The translations under genes and the position numbers were made by a program. Below the pieces are notes generated by a model that saw only the letters and a list, made by a program, of their open reading frames with translations, ran no database searches and was not told the origin of the DNA. A stretch of DNA of 64,000 bases from Streptomyces sp. S465 (GTDB lineage Bacteria > Actinomycetota > Actinomycetes > Streptomycetales > Streptomycetaceae). The DNA lies in NCBI RefSeq assembly GCF_026898115.1, contig NZ_CP114036.1, positions 2,666,001-2,730,000 on the forward strand. Direction: 5' to 3'. Position 1 is the first letter of the stretch; every line of letters starts with the position of its first letter. This document shows positions 1 through 8,598 of this stretch, in pieces.

Positions 1-1461
1 CTCAGCGATTCGGGCGCGGTGGCCGCGCTGGTCGAGACCGGGACCCACGAGGCCGCCGTGGAGTCCGTACGGGACGGCCTGCCCGCCCTGAAGCACGTGT
101 GGCAGATCGAGGACGACGCCATCGGGGCGCTGCGGAAGCTGGGTGCGGACGTGCCCGAGGAGAAGGTGGAGGAGCGCTCCTCGATCGCCACCGCCGACTC
201 CCCCGCCACCATCGTCTACACCTCGGGGACCACGGGCCGCCCCAAGGGCTGTGTGCTCTCGCACCGCAGCTTCTTCGCCGAATGCGGCAACGCGGTGGCG
301 CGGCTCAAGCCGATCTTCCGCACCGGTGAGTCGTCGGTGCTGCTGTTCCTCCCCGAGGCGCATGTCTTCGGGCGGCTGGTGGAGATCGCGGCGGTGCTGG
401 CGCCGATCAAGCTCGGTCACGTACCGGATGTGAAGTCCCTGACCGAGGAACTCGCCGCGTTCCGGCCCACGTTGATCCTGGGCGTGCCGCGCGTCTTCGA
501 GAAGGTCTTCAACGCGGCGCGGGCCAAGGCCCAGGCCGAGGGCAAGGGCAAGATCTTCGACAAGGCGGCCGACACCGCCATCGAGTACAGCAAGGCGCTG
601 GACACCCCGGGCGGTCCGTCCCTCGGACTCCGGTTCAAGCACAAGCTCTTCGACCGGCTGGTCTACGGCAAGCTGCGGGCCGTGCTGGGCGGCCGCGCCA
701 CCCACGCCATCTCCGGCGGGGCGCCGCTGGGCGCGCGGCTGGGCCACTTCTACCGGGGCATCGGCTTCACGGTGCTGGAGGGGTACGGCCTGACGGAGTC
801 CTGCGCGGCGACCACTTTCAACCCCTGGGACCGGCAGAAGATCGGCTCGGTCGGACAGCCGATGCCGGGCTCGGTGGTGCGCATCGCCGACGACGGCGAG
901 GTGCTGCTGCACGGTGAGCACCTCTTCACCGAGTACTGGAACAACGAGGCGGCCACGGCGGACGCGCTCTCGGACGGCTGGTTCCACACCGGGGACGTGG
1001 GCACCCTCGACGAGGACGGCTATCTCACCATCACCGGCCGGAAGAAGGAGATCATCATCACCGCGGGCGGCAAGAACGTCGCCCCGGCGGTGATCGAGGA
1101 CCGGATCCGGGCCCACGCCCTGGTCGCCGAGTGCATGGTCGTCGGCGACGGCCGCCCCTTCGTGGGCGCGCTGATCACGGTGGACGAGGAGTTCCTGCCG
1201 CGCTGGGCGGCCGAGCACGGCAAGCCCGAGGGCGTGACGGTGGCCGAGCTGCGGGAGGACCCGGAGCTGCTGGCCGAGATCCAGCGGGCGGTGGACGACG
1301 GCAACGCGGCGGTGTCCAAGGCGGAGTCGGTGCGCAAGTTCCGCATCGTGGCCACGCAGTTCACCGAGGACTCCGGGCATGTGACGCCGTCGCTGAAGCT
1401 CAAGCGGAATGTGGTGGCGAAGGACTTCGCCACCGAGATCGAGGCCATCTACCACGGCTGA
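1..1461 (+). CDS. Long-chain fatty-acid CoA ligase, 5' end outside window
   Basis: Activates fatty acids to acyl-CoA through an acyl-adenylate (ANL superfamily). The reading frame is open from base 1, so the N-terminal part is missing; 486 residues remain. The P-loop-like AMP-binding motif IVYTSGTTGRPKG lies near residue 75, the A5 motif GYGLTESCA near residue 262, and the hinge/A8 region GWFHTGDVG...ITGRKKEIIITAGGKNVAP near residues 327-363. The order fadD-pimB matches the mycobacterial fadD15-pimB' arrangement. Full-length members of this FadD15/FACS type are about 600 residues, so roughly 110 are missing. The exact acyl substrate cannot be read from sequence. Confidence 0.93.
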   Translation, partial: LSDSGAVAALVETGTHEAAVESVRDGLPALKHVWQIEDDAIGALRKLGADVPEEKVEERSSIATADSPATIVYTSGTTGRPKGCVLSHRSFFAECGNAVARLKPIFRTGESSVLLFLPEAHVFGRLVEIAAVLAPIKLGHVPDVKSLTEELAAFRPTLILGVPRVFEKVFNAARAKAQAEGKGKIFDKAADTAIEYSKALDTPGGPSLGLRFKHKLFDRLVYGKLRAVLGGRATHAISGGAPLGARLGHFYRGIGFTVLEGYGLTESCAATTFNPWDRQKIGSVGQPMPGSVVRIADDGEVLLHGEHLFTEYWNNEAATADALSDGWFHTGDVGTLDEDGYLTITGRKKEIIITAGGKNVAPAVIEDRIRAHALVAECMVVGDGRPFVGALITVDEEFLPRWAAEHGKPEGVTVAELREDPELLAEIQRAVDDGNAAVSKAESVRKFRIVATQFTEDSGHVTPSLKLKRNVVAKDFATEIEAIYHG

Positions 1462-1474
1462 CGACGGCGGGGCC

Positions 1475-1513
1475 CCTGGGCCCGGCCTAGGGCCGGCCCG
1501 GGCCCGGCCCAGG
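1475..1513. terminator. Imperfect GC hairpin between convergent genes
   Basis: Arms 1475-1487 and 1501-1513 match at 11 of 13 positions around a 13-nt loop, in the short gap between the convergent ligase and glycosyltransferase genes. It could serve either strand. No T tract follows. Confidence 0.35.
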
Positions 1514-1533
1514 TCAGGCCCGAGGCCGCTCCG

Positions 1534-2676
1534 TCACAGCAGCGACTTCAGGCGGTCGGCGAGCAGATCCCAGCGCCAGCGCTCCTCGACCCAGGCGCGG
1601 CCCCGCTCGCCCATGCGGCGGCGCAGCTCGGCGTCCTCCAGGAGCGTCACGATGCGCTCGGCGCTCTGCTCGGCGGAGCCGCCCCGGACCACCCACCCGG
1701 TCTCCCCGTCCAGCACCGCGTCCGGCGCTCCGCCCGAGTCCCCGGCGACGACCGGCAGCCCGGTCGCGGACGCCTCCAGATAGACGATGCCCAGGCCCTC
1801 GACGTCCAGTCCGCCGCGGCGGGTGCGGCAGGGCATGGCGAAGACGTCGCCCGCGCCGTAGTGGGCGGGCAGCTCCTCCCAGGGGACCGGGCCGGTGAAC
1901 CGTACGGAATCGGCCACGCCCGTGGTCTCCGCGAGCCGGTGCAGATCCTTCGCGTACGGCCCGCCGCCGACGATCAGCAGCACGGCGTCCGGCACCCGCC
2001 GCAGGATCCGCGGCATGGCCCGGATCAGCGTGTCCTGCCCCTTGCGCGGCACCAGCCGGGAGACGCAGACCACCACGGGCCGCTCGGCGAGGCCCAGCCG
2101 GGCCCGGATCTCATCGCCGCCCGAGCCGGGGTGGAAGGTCTTCTCGTCCACACCGGGCGGGAGTTGGACCATCCGGGCGGCGGCCCGGGGGTCGAGCGCG
2201 GCGGCGATCCGGGAGCGGGTGTACTCACCGAGATAGGTGATGGTGTCCGTGGCGCCGCCGATCCGCCGCAGCAACCCCCGGGCGGCGGGCAGCTGCGCCC
2301 AGGCCGCCTCGTGGCCGTGCGTCGTGGCCACCAGCCGCCGCGCCCCCGCCCCGCGCAGCGCGGGGGCCATCAGCCCGAGCGGCGCGGCGGCGCCGAACCA
2401 CACCGAGGTGCAGCCGTGCTCACGCAGCAGCGCGACCGCGCGGCGGGTGACGCGCGGGGTGGGCAGCAGCATGGTCGTCCGGTCACGGACGACCTGGTAC
2501 GGCTGCTCGGCGTCGAATCGGGCGGTGGCCTCCGCGCCCTCCTGGCCGCGCTTCCAGGTGGACGCGTAGACGACGATCCGGTCCGGGTCGAGGCGCAGCG
2601 CGATGTTGTGCAGGAACGCCTGGATGCCGCCGGGGCGGGGCGGAAAGTCGTTGGTCACGAGCAGCGTCTTGTCCAT
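1534..2676 (-). CDS. pimB: GT4 glycosyltransferase, PimB'-like mannosyltransferase
   Basis: Probable GDP-mannose-dependent alpha-(1-6)-phosphatidylinositol monomannoside mannosyltransferase at the cytoplasmic face of the membrane, of 380 residues. Start MDKTLLVTNDFPPRPGGIQ carries the GT-B N-terminal glycine loop. The donor-site region VSRLVPRKGQDTLIRAMP sits in the middle, and the EX7E-type motif EGLGIVYLEASATGLPVVAG follows near residue 295; these are strongly PimB'-like. An in-frame GTG lies 42 bases upstream but adds unconserved-looking residues, so the ATG at 2676 is preferred. It is convergent with the acyl-CoA ligase, as in mycobacteria. Substrate assignment rests on family and synteny. 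Confidence 0.85.
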   Translation of the reverse strand: MDKTLLVTNDFPPRPGGIQAFLHNIALRLDPDRIVVYASTWKRGQEGAEATARFDAEQPYQVVRDRTTMLLPTPRVTRRAVALLREHGCTSVWFGAAAPLGLMAPALRGAGARRLVATTHGHEAAWAQLPAARGLLRRIGGATDTITYLGEYTRSRIAAALDPRAAARMVQLPPGVDEKTFHPGSGGDEIRARLGLAERPVVVCVSRLVPRKGQDTLIRAMPRILRRVPDAVLLIVGGGPYAKDLHRLAETTGVADSVRFTGPVPWEELPAHYGAGDVFAMPCRTRRGGLDVEGLGIVYLEASATGLPVVAGDSGGAPDAVLDGETGWVVRGGSAEQSAERIVTLLEDAELRRRMGERGRAWVEERWRWDLLADRLKSLL

Positions 2677-2772
2677 CGTGGCCGACAGTACCGGGTACGG
2701 CACCGCGCTCCCGCCCACGGCCGGCCGCCCCGGGACCTCCCGGACCTGCGGGGGGCAGGCCCGGGTCGGGGT

Positions 2773-4047
2773 TCAGTCCAGCTTGCTCGCTACGTACTTT
2801 CGCCACAGCGCCGTGAAATCCGCCAGGTTCGTCCCCAGCACCTCGTCCAGCGCGGCCTCCACCGCCCCCGCGCGCTCGGGCGCCCGGCCCACCGTGCGGT
2901 AGAACTCGACCAGCTTCTTCTCGCCCCACCGGTCCGCGATCAGGCGGCAGGCGAGCCAGCCTTGTTCATAGGCGCGGGAGAGGCTGTCGGAGTCGCTGCC
3001 GAAGCGGAAGTCGTCGTCGCGCGGCAGCGTGGCGGGCAGGTGTCCGGCGGCGACGGCCTCGGCGAGTTCCGGGGCGACTTGGCGCGGGGGGCGGCCCGGG
3101 GCGCGGTAGCCCACCCAGTCGGCGAAACCCTCGGAGAGCCAGAGCGGGGTGGCGGCGGTGGTGGCGGTGCGGGTGGCGACATGGGCCGTCTCATGGGTGA
3201 TCACGACGTTCCGGCCGAAGTCGCCGAGGACCTGGTACGCCTCGGGGTTGACGATCACGCGGTCGGCGGGGGCCTCGTCCCCGGACCCGCCGACCTCGCC
3301 GGTGGTGACGGCGGCGATCCCCCGGTAACCGTCCGCGGAGGCGCCGAGCAGGGCGGCCATATGACCCAGGGAGGCGGGGACCTCGACCACGACGCGTCCG
3401 GCCCACGCATGGGGCCAGACCCGGTCGAGGGCGGGCACCGCCCGGTCCGCGGTGTCGGCGAGCGCGCGCAGCACCCGCCGGTCCTGGCCGACGCCGAGGA
3501 CGAGGCTGTGGGCGCCGCGGACGACGTCGACCGTGCCCTGGTCCCACAGCTGCTGAAGACCGCGTTTGCCGTCCACCACTCCGTCGTCGTTCGCCACGTA
3601 CCACCGCCCGCCGCGCTGGGCGAGGGTCAGGTACTGGGCGGAGACCAGCGGCGCGGTGTCGTACCCCTTGAGCCGGTAGCGGAGTTCGACCTGTGCGGCG
3701 AGGCGGCGGCCGGTGACCCGCGCGGGCTCGAAACCGCCGGTGCGCACCAGGCGGTAGGTCCAGGAGTCCAGCGGTACGGCGGACATCTGCCGGAACACCC
3801 GCCGCTGCTCGGCCCGGTAGCCGGCGGAGCCGCGGTCGACGGTGGCGAGGAACGCCTCCGCGTCCCGGTTCCGGACCGCCGCGGCCCGCTGGTCGAGCAT
3901 GCGCTGCACGGCCCGGCCGTCGCGCCCCTCGGGGTCGTCGGGCGCGGGGACGGCGCCGCAGCCGCTCAGCGCGGTCACGGAGAGCGCGGCCGCCAGCGGC
4001 AGGCACAACAGCGCCCGCCATCCGCCCGATCTCCACCGACCCGCCAC
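2773..4047 (-). CDS. Lipoprotein with HExxH peptidase MA-like domain
   Basis: A 424-residue predicted lipoprotein: basic N-terminus, hydrophobic stretch and lipobox LSGC at residues 27-30, so probably anchored outside the membrane. The C-terminal half holds HETAH followed by LWLSEGFADWVGY, the gluzincin arrangement (two His and a downstream Glu as zinc ligands) seen in peptidase-MA-like proteins. The N-terminal part resembles an NTF2-like region (QRMLDQRAAAVRNRDAEAFLATVD). The GTG start has only a weak ribosome site. It lies between pimB and a cell-wall hydrolase, which fits an envelope role. The substrate is unknown and protease activity is inferred from the metal motif. Confidence 0.75.
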   Translation of the reverse strand: MAGRWRSGGWRALLCLPLAAALSVTALSGCGAVPAPDDPEGRDGRAVQRMLDQRAAAVRNRDAEAFLATVDRGSAGYRAEQRRVFRQMSAVPLDSWTYRLVRTGGFEPARVTGRRLAAQVELRYRLKGYDTAPLVSAQYLTLAQRGGRWYVANDDGVVDGKRGLQQLWDQGTVDVVRGAHSLVLGVGQDRRVLRALADTADRAVPALDRVWPHAWAGRVVVEVPASLGHMAALLGASADGYRGIAAVTTGEVGGSGDEAPADRVIVNPEAYQVLGDFGRNVVITHETAHVATRTATTAATPLWLSEGFADWVGYRAPGRPPRQVAPELAEAVAAGHLPATLPRDDDFRFGSDSDSLSRAYEQGWLACRLIADRWGEKKLVEFYRTVGRAPERAGAVEAALDEVLGTNLADFTALWRKYVASKLD

Positions 4048-4078
4048 GTCTTAGATCGTACGAGCCCGCGCGCCGGCT

Positions 4079-5251
4079 TCAGACGCGTGTGATGGAAGAG
4101 ATCGGCAACATGCCGACGGGGTCATAGCGGACCCGTGCCCCGGGGTAAGGGGCGTGGATCACTTGCCCGTTGCCCGCGTACAGGGCGACATGACTGGCGT
4201 CGGAGCGGTAGACCACCAGATCGCCGGGGCGGGCCTGGGACAGCGGCACCGGCTGCCCGGCGTGCGCCTGGGCCTGTGAGGTGCGCGGGATGGCCACTCC
4301 GGCGCGGGCGTACGCCCATTGGGTCAGCCCGGAGCAGTCGAAGGCGGCCGGGCCGGCCTGGCCCCAGGCGTACGGCAGCCCGAGGGCCGCCCGTGCCGCG
4401 TCGACGGCCGCGGCGGCCCGCCCCGAGGACGGCGCGAGATCCGGCCCGCCGGTGAGGCCGCCGGGGAACTCGCCCCAGCCGGAGCCGGATCCGGAGCCGG
4501 AGCCGTGCACGGAACCGGGACCGGGACCGTGCACGGAACCGGGGGTGGGGCCCGGCAGCCCGCCGGCGAGGGCGCCGGACCCCCGTTCGCCCGCCCGCGA
4601 GGCGCGGCGCGCGTACGTCTCCCACTCCCTGGGCGGCAACTGGTGCACCAGCCGCCGCGCCGTGGCCAACCGGCGCTGGACGGTCCGCTTGTGGCGGGCC
4701 ACGGCCCGGCGGCTGTGCTCCAGCTTCACCAGCTTGGCGGCGGCCTCCGCCCGTTCCTGCCGCAGCGTCCGCTGCGCGCCCTGGAGCACCCGCAGTTGGG
4801 CGGCCTGGCGGCTGGTGATCCGCTCCAGTGTGGCGGCCTTGTCGAGGTACTGGGCCGGGTCCTCGGAGAGGAGCAGGATGAGGCCCGGGTCGATCCCGCC
4901 GGAGCGGTACTGATCGCCCGCGAGGGCGCCGAGCGCCATCCGCATCCGGTTGACCCGCCCCTGGCCGCGGGCGACCCGGTCCTGGAGCCGGTCGACCTGG
5001 CGGCGCAGGCCCTGGGCGCGCGTCCGAGCCGCGTTGTAGCGCTCGGTGGCCCGCTCCGCCTGGGCGTAGAGGGTGGCGATCCGGTCGCCGGGGGACCGGG
5101 ACGCGGGACGGCCCGCCGGGTCATGCGGTTCGGCACCGGCCGCCACGGCGGCCAGTGCGGCGGCGGAGGCCACCACGGCGGCCGAGGCGGCGGCCGTGAC
5201 AGTGGCCCGGCCGGACCCGGGTTTCGCGGCGCGGTGGCGACGGGACGCCAT
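4079..5251 (-). CDS. NlpC/P60 cell-wall endopeptidase
   Basis: Secreted peptidoglycan hydrolase of 390 residues. After an N-terminal export signal comes a long coiled coil (about residues 45-200, Ala/Arg/Gln/Glu rich), a Gly/Ser/Pro/His linker (PGSVHG repeats), and a C-terminal NlpC/P60 domain with catalytic DCSGLTQWAY and SHVALYAGNGQVIHAP. The ATG at 5251 has GGAG about 11 nt upstream; the GTG 12 bases further up overlaps that site and is rejected. It is a diverged paralogue of the next gene upstream and resembles the RipA/RipB class next to the mycobacterial qcr cluster. Probable target is the gamma-D-Glu-mDAP/LL-DAP bond, by family. Confidence 0.88.
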   Translation of the reverse strand: MASRRHRAAKPGSGRATVTAAASAAVVASAAALAAVAAGAEPHDPAGRPASRSPGDRIATLYAQAERATERYNAARTRAQGLRRQVDRLQDRVARGQGRVNRMRMALGALAGDQYRSGGIDPGLILLLSEDPAQYLDKAATLERITSRQAAQLRVLQGAQRTLRQERAEAAAKLVKLEHSRRAVARHKRTVQRRLATARRLVHQLPPREWETYARRASRAGERGSGALAGGLPGPTPGSVHGPGPGSVHGSGSGSGSGWGEFPGGLTGGPDLAPSSGRAAAAVDAARAALGLPYAWGQAGPAAFDCSGLTQWAYARAGVAIPRTSQAQAHAGQPVPLSQARPGDLVVYRSDASHVALYAGNGQVIHAPYPGARVRYDPVGMLPISSITRV

Positions 5252-5488
5252 GGGAAGCCGCACTCCTTTCCGCAGTGTCGGGCGAGAACTGCGGGCAGAC
5301 AGTAGCCGGGGGGCTACGCACGGTCCAACGGCCGTGAGGTGCGGACAAGCTGACGCGCCGCCGACTGACGCAGGTCACCGGCGGGGCGGAGGATCAGCGA
5401 GGGTGCTGGAGATTCGCCCGAAAGGATGGCCTTTCAGACGGTTTGAAACCCGGTTCGAGACCCGGTTCGACCCGGTTCCCGGCTCCGG
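5252..5488. other. Gap between the two NlpC/P60 genes
   Basis: This gap holds a GTAGCC-CCC-GGCTAC type hairpin near 5303-5317 and the upstream region of the first hydrolase gene. The structured leader seen before the second hydrolase is not repeated here, so the two paralogues are probably controlled separately. Confidence 0.4.
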
Positions 5489-6514
5489 TCAGACCCGGAC
5501 GCCGAACTGGAACGGCATGTTGTCCATCGACTCGTAGCGCACGTTGGCACCGGGCTTGGGCGCGTGCAGCACCTGGCCGTTGCCCGCGTACAGACCTATG
5601 TGGTGCAGGTCGCCGTAGAAGAGCACCAGGTCACCCGGCTTGAGCTCACCGCGGCCGATGCGGGTGCCGGCGTTCGCCTGGTCCTGCGAGATACGCGGCA
5701 GCTGCACACCGGCCTGCTGGTACGCCCAGCCGGTGAGGCCGGAGCAGTCGAACGAGGACGGACCGGTGGCGCCCCACACATAGGGGGTGCCGATCTTCGT
5801 CTTGGCGGCGGCGAGCGCGGCGGCGGCACGCTGCGAATCGGGCACCTCGCTGCCCAGGTCGACACGGTCGCTGGAGCGGTTGGCGCGCTCCGCGTCCTGG
5901 GCCGCGATCTGGGCGCGCTCCTTGGCGGTCAGCGTGTTGAGGAGGTTCCGGGCCTTGGAGAGCTTGCCCTGGATCTCGTCCTTCTTCTTGCCGAGCGCCG
6001 TACGGGTGTCCGCCAGGTCCTGGAGCTTGGTGGACGCCTCCTGGCGCTGCTGCTTCAGGGTGCGCTGCTTGTCGGCGATCTTGCGCAGGGACTCGGCCTG
6101 CTTGCCGCTCAGCTGGTTGAGGGTGGACGCCTTCTCGAGGTAGGTGTCCGGGTCGGAGGAGAGGAGCAGCTGCACCGAGGGGTCGATACCGCCGGAGCGG
6201 TACTGCGCGGTGGCCATCGCGCCCAGGCCGTTGCGCAGCTTGTTCAGCTCCTCCTGACCGCGCGCCACCTTGTCCTGCAGCTCGCCGACCTGCTTCTCCA
6301 GCTTCTGCTGCTTCTCCTTGGCGCCGTTGTACTTCTCGGTCGCCTGCTCCGCCTCTTCGTAGAGCTTGTCGACCTGCTCCTTGACGTCCTTCTTGTCCTG
6401 CTTCGGAGCGGCCTGGGCGGCCTGGGACGTGAGAGCGACGGCAGCGGCCGCGGTCGCGGTGAGGACGGTTACCCGAGTGCGGCTCGGCTGCTTGGGTCGA
6501 CGGTGGGACGCCAC
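5489..6514 (-). CDS. NlpC/P60 cell-wall endopeptidase with coiled coil
   Basis: Secreted hydrolase of 341 residues. Signal peptide ends near AAQAAP (about residue 36), followed by a Lys/Glu/Gln-rich coiled coil to about residue 210 and a C-terminal NlpC/P60 domain. Visible catalytic elements are FDCSGLTGWAYQQ (Cys), LHHIGLYAGNGQVLHAP (His) and the preceding PGDLVLFYG. The architecture matches the neighbour, but the coil is less basic and there is no PGSVHG linker, so they are diverged duplicates. The GTG start is set by GAAGGAG 11 nt upstream. A 300-nt leader with a three-stem fold precedes it, suggesting RNA-level control. Confidence 0.9.
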   Translation of the reverse strand: MASHRRPKQPSRTRVTVLTATAAAAVALTSQAAQAAPKQDKKDVKEQVDKLYEEAEQATEKYNGAKEKQQKLEKQVGELQDKVARGQEELNKLRNGLGAMATAQYRSGGIDPSVQLLLSSDPDTYLEKASTLNQLSGKQAESLRKIADKQRTLKQQRQEASTKLQDLADTRTALGKKKDEIQGKLSKARNLLNTLTAKERAQIAAQDAERANRSSDRVDLGSEVPDSQRAAAALAAAKTKIGTPYVWGATGPSSFDCSGLTGWAYQQAGVQLPRISQDQANAGTRIGRGELKPGDLVLFYGDLHHIGLYAGNGQVLHAPKPGANVRYESMDNMPFQFGVRV

Positions 6515-6535
6515 GAAGGCGAGCTCCTTCTTCCT

Positions 6536-6660
6536 CCAGCCGCCTACCGGGAGTTGGGGGGTTGTGAAGCCCCGGCTCCGCGACAGGGCGCGGACTCGGC
6601 GGTACCTCCGCTGTCACCCCGGATGGGTGATCAACCGCGCGAAGGTTCGAGGCGACCATA
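6536..6660 (-). ncRNA. Structured 5' leader, candidate c-di-AMP (ydaO-type) riboswitch
   Basis: On the minus strand a multi-branch fold is visible: closing stem CCGCC/GGCGG (6598-6602 with 6540-6544), stem TCCGCG/CGCGGA (6589-6594 with 6577-6582), and stem GGGG/CCCC (6570-6573 with 6557-6560), ending in CCCGGTAGGCGGC just before the ribosome site. GGTAGGC near the 3' end and GGGGTGA near the 5' end resemble ydaO elements, which are known to precede rpf and NlpC/P60 genes in actinobacteria. The match to the full ydaO core is partial, so the ligand is a hypothesis. Confidence 0.48.
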
Positions 6661-6820
6661 GTGACCTCGCCGTGATCCGTTCAAATCCCGACGGCAAAAA
6701 AGTTGCTCCGGAAGGGCATCTTTTACAAACAACACACGGGCAGTGACGGCCGATTGACGCTCCGCCGACATCAGAAGTGGTGCGGTTCCGACTTCTGAAG
6801 TGATTCGGACGTACCGGGCC

Positions 6821-8182
6821 TCAGGTACGGGCAAGTCGCTTCAGCAGCAGCGCGGATGCCACGGGGCGCGCTCCGGCGCGCGCCACTCCGTCGGCCACCT
6901 CGCGATCGGTGGAGACCACCACCACCGGCCGGCCCGGCGGCTCCGCCCGCACCAGCTGCCGGATCAACTCGTCGGCCGTCACCCCCGGCTTGCTGAACAG
7001 CACCCGCACCCCGCGCGGCGGTGCGAGCAGCACCGGCGCGGCCAGCTCCGCCCCGTCGAAGACACAGGTCATCTCCGCGCCCGTCTGGGCCGCGAGCACC
7101 GCCAGACCGCCCAGCAGCCGCAGCCGCTGCTTCTCCAACGGCATCGTCGGATAGCCGGTCTTGGTGACGTTGTAGCCGTCCACCACCAGATGCGCCTGCG
7201 GCAGCGCGAGCAGCTGGTCCAGCAGCGCCGGATCCATCTCCGACAGCGCCCGGGTCGCTATGTCCTTCGGCGTCATCTTCCCCGGCTCCACGGCGGCCAC
7301 CGTGTCCGCCGGGCGCGTCGACGCGGGCGGCAGGGCCAGTTCCCGCCGCAGCCCCTGCGCCGCGTCCAGCACCGTGTCCAGCAGCAGCCGCAGCCGCATG
7401 TCCTCCACGCTGCGCCCCTCGCGCGCCGCCCGCCGGCTGGCCTCCAGCGCCGACTCCGCCTCCGCGAGCCGGGCCCGCAGCCGCCGCGCCTCGCTGTCCG
7501 CGGTCGCCTGGCGCGCCGTCGCCTCCGACCGCACGGACTCCAGCTCCGCCTCGACCTTGCGCAGCGCGGCCGCGCCCCGCTTCACATCGCTCAGCGCGCT
7601 GCGCAGCTTGCGCTGGAGCACATCGTTCTCCTTGCGGGCCGCCTCCAGTTCGCCGCGCGCCCGCTCCGTCTCGTGACGGATGGCCGCCTTGGCCTCGGCG
7701 AGCTGGTCGCGCAGCCGCTGGAGCTCGCGTGCCGCCTCCTCACCGGCCCGCTCGGCGGAGGCCCGCTGGGCCTCCTCGCCCGCCGCCTCGACCAGCTTGA
7801 CCCAGCCCGCCGGGCGCAGCACATACGCCACCGCCGCGACGTCCACCGGGTCGGCCGCGGCGGGCGGCGAACCGCTCTCGATCGCCTCGGACAGCTCCGG
7901 CTGGGCCTCCCGCAGCCGGCTCGCGATCCGCTGCCGGAACAGGGGGTCGCTCTCCACCGCGGCGGCCATCGCGTTGCCCGCGAACTTGGCGCGCCGGGTC
8001 GGGGTGAAACGGGCGTACTGCCGCAGCTGGGTGGGCAGCTCGGTGACCGTCAGCCCGCCGAAGGCATCGGCGACCAGCGCCACCACCCGCCGCCGCACCC
8101 CCTCCGGCAGGGGGCGGTCCAGCGCCTCGGTGACGCCCTCGGCATCACCGGCCGCCCCGGGGCCACCGGTCCGCTCCACCAC
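6821..8182 (-). CDS. NYN-domain (YacP-like) RNA-binding/nuclease protein
   Basis: A 453-residue cytoplasmic protein. The C-terminal 150 residues form a NYN/PIN-like fold: LVVDGYNVTKTGYPTMPL, EMTCVFDGAEL and VVVSTDREVADGVARAGA supply the acidic metal-site residues expected of YacP-type RNases. The N-terminal part holds a small helical domain and then a long coiled coil (about residues 165-275). The GTG start has GGAG 9 nt upstream and begins 17 nt after the stop of the small zinc-ribbon gene, so the two are probably co-transcribed. The RNA target is unknown. Confidence 0.82.
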   Translation of the reverse strand: MVERTGGPGAAGDAEGVTEALDRPLPEGVRRRVVALVADAFGGLTVTELPTQLRQYARFTPTRRAKFAGNAMAAAVESDPLFRQRIASRLREAQPELSEAIESGSPPAAADPVDVAAVAYVLRPAGWVKLVEAAGEEAQRASAERAGEEAARELQRLRDQLAEAKAAIRHETERARGELEAARKENDVLQRKLRSALSDVKRGAAALRKVEAELESVRSEATARQATADSEARRLRARLAEAESALEASRRAAREGRSVEDMRLRLLLDTVLDAAQGLRRELALPPASTRPADTVAAVEPGKMTPKDIATRALSEMDPALLDQLLALPQAHLVVDGYNVTKTGYPTMPLEKQRLRLLGGLAVLAAQTGAEMTCVFDGAELAAPVLLAPPRGVRVLFSKPGVTADELIRQLVRAEPPGRPVVVVSTDREVADGVARAGARPVASALLLKRLART

Positions 8183-8199
8183 CTGTCATCGCTCCGTTC

Positions 8200-8445
8200 T
8201 CAGTCGCCGGCGCCGCTGCTCGGACGGTCCACGAGTTCGATCTGGTCGACCGCGTTGCACCAGCGACAGCGCACTGACTCAATGGTCTCACTGAGCACCT
8301 CGCGCTCCTCGACACTGGGTTCCCCGGCCAGGTCGAGATGCACATACTCCACGGCCCTCGTCGCACGGGTCACATCGAAGCGGGTGAGGTTGCCGCACAG
8401 CGTGCAACGCCAGCGGGTCTCGGCGGTCGGCTGGGGAACGGCCAT
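8200..8445 (-). CDS. Small zinc-ribbon-like protein
   Basis: An 81-residue acidic protein with two CxxC knuckles, CTLCGNLTRFD near residue 15 and CRWCNAVDQIEL near residue 60, the layout of a zinc ribbon. No catalytic motif is seen. It directly precedes the NYN-domain gene, so a role in RNA metabolism with that partner is possible but only inferred from position. Similar small proteins occur beside this NYN gene in other streptomycetes, from memory. Confidence 0.75.
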   Translation of the reverse strand: MAVPQPTAETRWRCTLCGNLTRFDVTRATRAVEYVHLDLAGEPSVEEREVLSETIESVRCRWCNAVDQIELVDRPSSGAGD

Positions 8446-8586
8446 GATTGCGGATCCTCGCTTCTCGGCTGTCGGCGGCGTCCTGTAACCCTACGGCCTG
8501 AGCCCTGGCCCGTGCCCGGCCCGTACCGCCGCCGCGTCCCGGCGGGAGCGCGGCGAGGCACTCTGTGGAGGTTGTGCCCGGTACGC

Positions 8587-8598
8587 CATGATCTGACC
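8587..8598 (+). promoter_or_regulatory. -10-like CATGAT ahead of the rhomboid start
   Basis: CATGAT at 8587-8592 ends 6 nt before the ATG at 8599 and no Shine-Dalgarno sequence is present, which suggests a leaderless transcript. Confidence 0.4.

Noticed and set aside
1861..4092. A 743-codon open frame on the plus strand across pimB and the lipoprotein gene
   Set aside because: It is antisense to two well-supported genes, rich in Arg/Gly/Pro, with no family motif; high GC makes such frames open by chance.
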